This document shows positions 14,730 to 17,983 of a stretch of DNA of 17,983 nt, in pieces. The stretch is from contig JACCTQ010000139.1 of assembly GCA_013812265.1 (NCBI GenBank), positions 1 to 17,983 on the forward strand, written 5' to 3'. A program made the position numbers and the translations under genes. The stretch comes from Actinomycetota bacterium (GTDB taxonomy: Bacteria > Actinomycetota > Thermoleophilia > Gaiellales > Gaiellaceae). Position 1 is the first letter of the stretch, and each line of letters opens with the position of its first letter. The notes beneath the pieces were generated by a model. That model saw only the letters and a list, made by a program, of their open reading frames with translations. It was not told where the DNA came from and did not search any database.

Positions 14730-14745
14730 GAACGTGTTTGAGTTC
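14730..14745 (+). repeat. Left terminal inverted repeat
   Basis: GAACGTGTTTGAGTTC matches the reverse complement of 15590-15606 with a single 1-nt gap. It begins immediately after the TAA target duplication. Confidence 0.75.
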
Positions 14746-14861
14746 CAAGAGAGGGCCTACAAATGGCGTGATCGGTGGTATTGGCGTAGTATCTGCCATG
14801 CCTCATCAAGTACCAGCAATGAGCCTTACCTGAGCTGCGGTCAACTGCGTAGGGATATCAA

Positions 14862-15257
14862 ATGGCAAATAACGAGACGAAAGCTTCCAAACTGATAGAC
14901 AAGAGGATTGGGGAGCTGGGCGATTGGCGCGGCAAGGCGCTCAGCAAAGTGCGAGGAATCATCAAGGAAGCGGACCCCGATATCGTCGAGGAGTGGAAGT
15001 GGGTGAAACCCACGAACCCCGGAACACCGGTCTGGTCCCACAACGGGGGTATCTGTACTGGTGAATCCTACAAGAACGTGGTCAAGCTGACATTCTTCAA
15101 GGGTGCTGCTTTGAACGATCCTTCAAGTCTATTCAACTCCAGCCTTGACGGGAAAGTCAGGCGTGCCATCGACATCAAAGAAAATGACAAGATTAACGAA
15201 GGTGCACTGAAGAGCCTCATTCGTGAAGCTGTGGCGCTGAATCTAAAGAGCAAATAA
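14862..15257 (+). CDS. DUF1801 (YdhG-like) domain protein
   Basis: The 131-residue protein has DUF1801 features: an N-terminal helix with GELGDWRGKALSKVRGIIKEADPDIVEEWKW, then WSHNGGICTGESYKNVVKLTFFKGAAL, and a C-terminal helix INEGALKSLIREAVALN. The family is a small alpha/beta fold related to the iron-chaperone frataxin-like group; its function is not established. AGGGA stands about seven bases before the ATG. Its base composition and codons (AAA, AAT, GAT, ATC with A/T-rich third positions) differ sharply from all neighbours. It lies between the inverted repeats of an IS5-type element, upstream of the transposase remnant. Acquisition by horizontal transfer as element cargo is the most likely history. 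Confidence 0.85.
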   Translation: MANNETKASKLIDKRIGELGDWRGKALSKVRGIIKEADPDIVEEWKWVKPTNPGTPVWSHNGGICTGESYKNVVKLTFFKGAALNDPSSLFNSSLDGKVRRAIDIKENDKINEGALKSLIREAVALNLKSK

Positions 15258-15281
15258 CATAGCTCACGCCGCAGCAGATGC

Positions 15282-15591
15282 TACCGCTATCCGTCCGACT
15301 TGACCGGCTACCAGTGGGACTTGATCGCACCGTTCGTCACCGCCCCACACCGGGGTCGCGCCGGACACCTCACCGGGTCGATCTGGTGCGCGTGGCGGCA
15401 GTTGCCGCGCGACTTCCCGGCGTGGCAAACGGTGTACGGCTGCTCTGGTTACTGTGATCACCGCGGCCCATGCCCAAACCTCGGGAGCCTTCGTCCTCTG
15501 GGCCATGGTCGGGCCTATGGTCCGCCGGCTCGCTCCGTCCTCAGGTCCGTGGCCATGGTCATCACGCCGCGCACTCGGGGCCACGGCATGA
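15282..15591 (+). pseudogene. IS5-family transposase remnant (N- and C-terminal pieces only)
   Basis: The first part reads YPSDLTGYQWDLIAPF and, after an internal loss, RQLPRDFPAWQTVYG. This is the N-terminal DUF4096-type region of IS5 transposases, in the frame of 15282. From 15466, in another frame, TSGAFVLWAMVGPMVRRLA matches the typical transposase C-terminus (TSEAxxxWAMIxLMxRRLA pattern). It ends at TGA (15589-15591) inside the right inverted repeat. Only about 310 nt remain of a gene normally near 800 nt. The whole DDE catalytic core is missing and the two parts are out of frame, so the gene is dead. Confidence 0.75.
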
Positions 15592-15606
15592 ACTCGAAAC
15601 ACGTTC
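15590..15606 (-). repeat. Right terminal inverted repeat
   Basis: GAACTCGAAACACGTTC is the inverse of the left end at 14730-14745 with one extra base. It is followed by TAA (15607-15609), the second target-site copy, and by a GAGAGCTCTC palindrome (15611-15620) that belonged to the undisturbed host sequence. Confidence 0.75.
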
Positions 15607-15638
15607 TAAAGAGAGCTCTCAGGAAGGCCGCTGCCGAG

Positions 15639-16373
15639 CTAACGGCCGGCGAACTGCTCGCCCATGATTCGGCGCAAGGCGGTGAGAGCGGTGGCGTCGG
15701 TTCCGAGATACAGAGCGACGAGATGGCCACGCCGGAACCAGTGCGGTGGTGCGATCCAGTCGTAGTGGCTGATCCGATCCCCGCTTGCGATGTTGTGACC
15801 GTCCTTCGAGACCCGCCCGGCCGCTGCGCGCGCCCGTTCCTCGGTGGCGAACTCGAAGACCTGTACCGGTCCTTCGCGATTCTCGTAGTTGTAGGCCGGC
15901 ACGCCGAGCACATCGCCGTCGATCGTGCCGCGAGCGGTCATCGCCAGCCCGGCCGCCCGCAGGGCCGCCACCAGCGCTCCGCGGTCGAACACCACCGCCC
16001 CGCCCGGGGCCGCTCGCACGGTGAGCGGCCTGCTGAAGGCCGCCGGCCGACCAGCCCTCCGCGAAGCAGGTACGAAGGCGCGCAGGACGGACGATCCTGC
16101 CGGCAGCCTGACCCGAAAGCGTGCCGACGCGACGCGGTCGAGAGTCACTGAAGTCGTCGTCCGCCAGGCCCCGTCGATCCGGCGCTGGAGGTGGGCACGA
16201 GCGCCCCTGGACACCCGAATAGGCGTGACCTTCACGAGCAGCGCCCCGCGTGCCTCCACGGACAGCGTGGCTCGGACCACGAGCTTCTGCGAGCCCGCGT
16301 GGCCGGCACCCGCGATCGCGAGGATTCCAGCCACCGCCGCGGCGATTGCGGGGAGACGCAGCTTCGGGGTCAT
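15639..16373 (-). CDS. Secreted protein of unknown function
   Basis: The product of about 244 residues starts with a basic, hydrophobic signal sequence (MTPKLRLPAIAAAVAGILAIAGAGHA). A middle Arg-rich, beta-type segment follows (about 30-125: LVVRATLSVEARGALLVKVTP...LQRRIDGAWRTTTSVTL), resembling the Ig-like secreted domains common in high-GC Gram-positives. The C-terminal domain (about 126-244) contains GVPAYNYENREGPVQVFEFATEERARAAAGRVS and HYDWIAPPHWFRRGHLVALYLG. I do not recognise a named family for it. A GTG at 16388 would add five residues; the ATG with AAGGTGA about ten bases upstream is slightly favoured. It faces away from the MBL gene's downstream end. Confidence 0.7.
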   Translation of the reverse strand: MTPKLRLPAIAAAVAGILAIAGAGHAGSQKLVVRATLSVEARGALLVKVTPIRVSRGARAHLQRRIDGAWRTTTSVTLDRVASARFRVRLPAGSSVLRAFVPASRRAGRPAAFSRPLTVRAAPGGAVVFDRGALVAALRAAGLAMTARGTIDGDVLGVPAYNYENREGPVQVFEFATEERARAAAGRVSKDGHNIASGDRISHYDWIAPPHWFRRGHLVALYLGTDATALTALRRIMGEQFAGR

Positions 16374-16388
16374 GCTTTTGTCGCTCAC

Positions 16389-16556
16389 CTTCTTCCGGGT
16401 TCATCATGCCCTTGGGGTCAAATGGCAGGTCCACCTTGCGCCTCCGACACGGTTACGAGCTACTGTGCCGGCGTGCCGGCGACGACCGCGTCTGCGCCCA
16501 GTCAGCGTCCGAAGCTCGTTCGCGGTGGAGCTCGCCATCACCCCTGGCCGCGCGCG
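16389..16556. other. Intergenic region upstream of the secreted-protein gene
   Basis: This gap holds the upstream region of the minus-strand secreted-protein gene and the sequence downstream of the MBL-fold gene. A minus-strand frame beginning with GTG at 16434 reads MDLPFDPKGMMNPEEGERQ but runs out of frame through the signal peptide of the next gene, so I do not call it. No RNA gene or repeat is visible. Confidence 0.35.
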
Positions 16557-17210
16557 CTACGCGGCCAGCGCCTTCGCGAGCGCTTCGTGCCCGCGCTCGA
16601 GCACCGGCTCGCCGTGAGACAGGAGCACCTGCTCGATGGGCAGCTCGAGCAGGTGCCGCAGTGCTCGGCGGACGCTTTGCCGGTTCTGGTCCCGATGCAG
16701 CCAGGATTCGGGACAGAGGCGGATGTCACCATTCCCCCCGCCGAGGAGAATGTCGCCCGGAACGAGCGCGTGGTGCTCCGGAAGCCAGAGGACGAGCTCG
16801 TTGCGACCGACGGCGTCGAAGGCATGGATTCCGCCGGGAAGCGGGTGTCCCGGCCGCACGGTGTGGGTAGCCGCCACGCTGAGCCTGTCGAGTCCTCGCT
16901 CGTCGGCCCAGAGGGAGGCGCCATAGCGCTCCATGACGGCCGGCGCGCTGCGCTCGTGCCAGAACACGGTGAGCAGCACGGCCACGGGGCGCCCCGCCCG
17001 TTCGACATCCCGGTCGAGAGCTCGCCAGAACCGGTCGCCCTCCTCACCCGCCGGAACGAGCGGATCGATCAGGACGACGGCGTCCGGCGCCTCGTGGTAC
17101 AGGCAGCCTACGATCGGATCCCATCCGTCGGGGCCGCCCTCGTCAGGCGTCCAGTCGGGGTGCGGCGCTGTCCACCGCCAGAGGCCGGGTTGCAGCTCGA
17201 GGACCTCCAA
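16557..17210 (-). CDS. Metallo-beta-lactamase-fold protein with degenerate metal motif
   Basis: The 217-residue product follows the order of an MBL-fold hydrolase: the N-terminal strand pair with GCLYHEAPDAVVLIDPLVPAG (D49), a helix-strand unit, the second half with LVPGDILLGGGNGDIRL (D153), and the final VLLSHGEPVLERG (H199). In place of the canonical HxHxDH it has TVFWHERS, keeping only one His (H85). Binuclear zinc hydrolysis as in normal MBLs is therefore doubtful. The only available start is TTG at 17210; TACGAT on the minus strand ends seven bases before it, as in the leaderless genes nearby. It is divergent from the YdjM-like gene. Confidence 0.8.
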   Translation of the reverse strand: MEVLELQPGLWRWTAPHPDWTPDEGGPDGWDPIVGCLYHEAPDAVVLIDPLVPAGEEGDRFWRALDRDVERAGRPVAVLLTVFWHERSAPAVMERYGASLWADERGLDRLSVAATHTVRPGHPLPGGIHAFDAVGRNELVLWLPEHHALVPGDILLGGGNGDIRLCPESWLHRDQNRQSVRRALRHLLELPIEQVLLSHGEPVLERGHEALAKALAA

Positions 17211-17263
17211 GCATCCGATCGTAGCGGCGCAGGGCGCGAACGGGCCGGCTCGCAGAGCAGCTC

Positions 17264-17725
17264 GTGATCGTCTCCCTCCACGTCGCCGCGGGCGCCATCG
17301 TCGGCGCGGCAGCCCGCTCCAGGATTCCCGCGATCGCGCTTGGTCTGCTCGCCCACGCCGCCGGGGACCGCATTCCTCATCAGGACATCGGCTCGCGCAA
17401 CTTCGAGCTGGTCAGCGGGATGGCCGGATTGGCGCTGCTGGCAGTGGGTCGAGGGCCGCTACACCCGATCACGCTCGGCGCGGCCGCTTGCTCGGCTCCC
17501 GACATCGAGCACGCCGTGCGCTTGCCACGACCTGGTGGCCGCAAGCTGTTTCCCAGTCACCGCTTTACGGGCTGGCATCGGGCCGGTGGGCTCCCTGCGG
17601 GGCTGCAGGTTCTCGTCGCGGGGCTGGTGCTCGGCTTCCTCGCCCGACGGTCACCGGCAGCCGAATTCCCGAGAGTTCGTGAGGGAATCTTGGCAAAAAC
17701 AAGGAGGGGGACACACGGCGCGTAA
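17264..17725 (+). CDS. YdjM-like integral membrane metal-dependent hydrolase family protein
   Basis: The 153-residue protein has His/Asp positions typical of the YdjM/membrane-bound hydrolase family: H6 in SLHVAAG, HAAGDRIPHQD (H31, D35, H39), SAPDIEHA (D80, H83) and FPSHRFTGWHR (H99). Hydrophobic segments lie near 7-34, 52-62, 67-78 and 108-128. Family members are thought to be metal-dependent membrane hydrolases, but the substrate is unknown. The GTG start is supported by the conserved SLHxxxG opening; no strong ribosome-binding site is seen. The last about 23 residues (from AAEFPRVREG) are hydrophilic. They cover an inverted repeat (17665-17688) next to the structured RNA region, so the native C-terminus may have been replaced by element DNA. 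Confidence 0.65.
   Translation: MIVSLHVAAGAIVGAAARSRIPAIALGLLAHAAGDRIPHQDIGSRNFELVSGMAGLALLAVGRGPLHPITLGAAACSAPDIEHAVRLPRPGGRKLFPSHRFTGWHRAGGLPAGLQVLVAGLVLGFLARRSPAAEFPRVREGILAKTRRGTHGA
17665..17688. repeat. Inverted repeat near the left edge of the structured RNA region
   Basis: ATTCCC (17665-17670) and GGGAAT (17683-17688) are perfect inverted copies with a 12-nt loop. It may be a hairpin at the left end of an IS200/IS605-superfamily element or a terminator of the YdjM-like gene. The sequence cannot decide between these. Confidence 0.3.
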
Positions 17726-17726
17726 T

Positions 17727-17983
17727 GGTCGGTGACCTCCGGCGCAAACAACCCGCCGAGTTGATCGACGTGGGAGCCATCGCACACGTCTGCGGTCAGG
17801 GTTGACCTTGGCAGTGGGTCAGGGTACCGCCAGAGCGGTAGACCGCGGGTCTGCTACGGGAAAACATACGCAGCTCGGCTGAGAGGCGTGCGTAACGCTG
17901 CGGACCGCGCGGGCTCCCAACCATGTCTCCAGGGAACAACCTCAAGGGGTGTCGGCCGTTCCTTCGCCTGGCACGTGCCAGGC
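17727..17983 (+). ncRNA. Probable HEARO/omega RNA of an IscB-type element (3' part may continue past the window)
   Basis: No coding frame is credible here, but helices are dense: 17740-17744/17754-17758, 17767-17772/17785-17790, 17794-17798/17803-17807, 17825-17830/17835-17840, 17869-17874/17897-17902, 17933-17937/17958-17962, and a final 9-bp hairpin at 17966-17983. GGAGCC in the loop at 17773-17778 is complementary to GGCTCC at 17912-17917, a pseudoknot. The blocks GGCTGAGA (17877-17884) and CAGGGAACAACCTC (17930-17943), followed by a hairpin, resemble conserved parts of HEARO/omega RNAs as I remember them. Those RNAs lie directly upstream of iscB and guide its HNH/RuvC nuclease. The 5' end, which would carry the guide, is not resolved. 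The structure is well supported; the family name needs a covariance search. Confidence 0.6.

Larger units (their letters stand above)
14730..15606 (+). mobile_element. Defective IS5-family element carrying a DUF1801 passenger gene
   Basis: The left end GAACGTGTTTGAGTTC (14730-14745) and the right end GAACTCGAAACACGTTC (15590-15606) are inverted copies differing by one inserted base. TAA flanks both sides (14727-14729 and 15607-15609), matching the 3-bp TNA duplications of some IS5 groups. Inside are a DUF1801 gene and two fragments of an IS5-type transposase, in the same orientation. The element is 877 bp long and cannot encode an active transposase. It could only move with help from a related copy elsewhere. 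It lies directly at the stop codon of the upstream secreted-protein gene. Confidence 0.75.

Noticed and set aside
15300..16151. A 283-residue plus-strand reading frame
   Set aside because: Only its first part is real sequence (the IS5 transposase N-terminal remnant). The rest reads through the element end and then antisense to the secreted-protein gene, with no coding character.
15619..16434. Minus-strand frame starting MDLPFDPKGMMNPEEGERQ
   Set aside because: The opening looks protein-like, but the frame then runs out of phase through the signal peptide and body of the secreted-protein gene and becomes Arg/Gly-rich low complexity.
17727..17983. tmRNA, RNase P RNA, cobalamin riboswitch or group II intron as alternatives for the structured RNA
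   Set aside because: I see no tRNA-like ends or tag frame, no RNase P core motifs, no B12-box, and no intron domain V hairpin. The motif order fits HEARO/omega RNA better.

Overview
The window is a GC-rich bacterial chromosomal segment of about 18 kb. I infer a high-GC actinobacterial-type host, perhaps a Thermoleophilia-like lineage. The reasons are GTG/TTG starts, many 4-nt gene overlaps, a small secreted RTX-repeat protein, a Thr-rich PASTA membrane protein, and several genes whose start codon lies 5-7 nt after a TANNNT -10 box (leaderless layout). Taxonomy cannot be settled from this sequence alone.

Layout. Positions 22-5737 are on the minus strand: a secreted Ca-binding-repeat protein; a three-gene operon (anchored duplicated beta-domain protein, OmpR-type response regulator, HisKA-type histidine kinase) joined by ATGA overlaps; msrB; and a marR-MFS exporter pair joined by a GTGA overlap, with palindromic candidate operators in front of marR. 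Positions 5903-7421 hold a PHP-domain phosphoesterase (minus) divergent from a VapBC-type toxin-antitoxin pair (plus). Positions 7514-9889 hold an enolase-superfamily protein (minus) divergent from a four-PASTA membrane protein (plus). Positions 9950-12901 (minus) form a complete molybdate-type ABC operon: a MerR/TOBE regulator, then modA, modB and modC. The modA gene appears to start with CTG inside a CTGA overlap with the regulator's stop. Positions 12981-14729 (plus) hold a cupredoxin-like protein lacking copper ligands, a 45-residue membrane peptide not listed by usual ORF length cutoffs, and a secreted protein of unknown function.

Mobile DNA. Positions 14730-15606 are bounded by near-perfect inverted repeats (16 and 17 nt, one indel) and flanked by a TAA duplication. 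I read this as a defective IS5-family element: its transposase is reduced to an N-terminal and a C-terminal fragment in different frames, and it carries an AT-richer DUF1801 gene as passenger. It sits exactly at the stop codon of the preceding gene.

Right end. After a secreted protein (minus), a degenerate metallo-beta-lactamase-fold protein (minus) and a YdjM-like membrane protein (plus), the last ~250 nt contain no credible ORF. They fold into at least five perfect-stem hairpins plus a loop-to-downstream pseudoknot and end in an 18-bp palindrome. Sequence blocks resemble the HEARO/omega RNA that guides IscB nucleases. If correct, the window stops just before an iscB gene. This is the most interesting part of the window.
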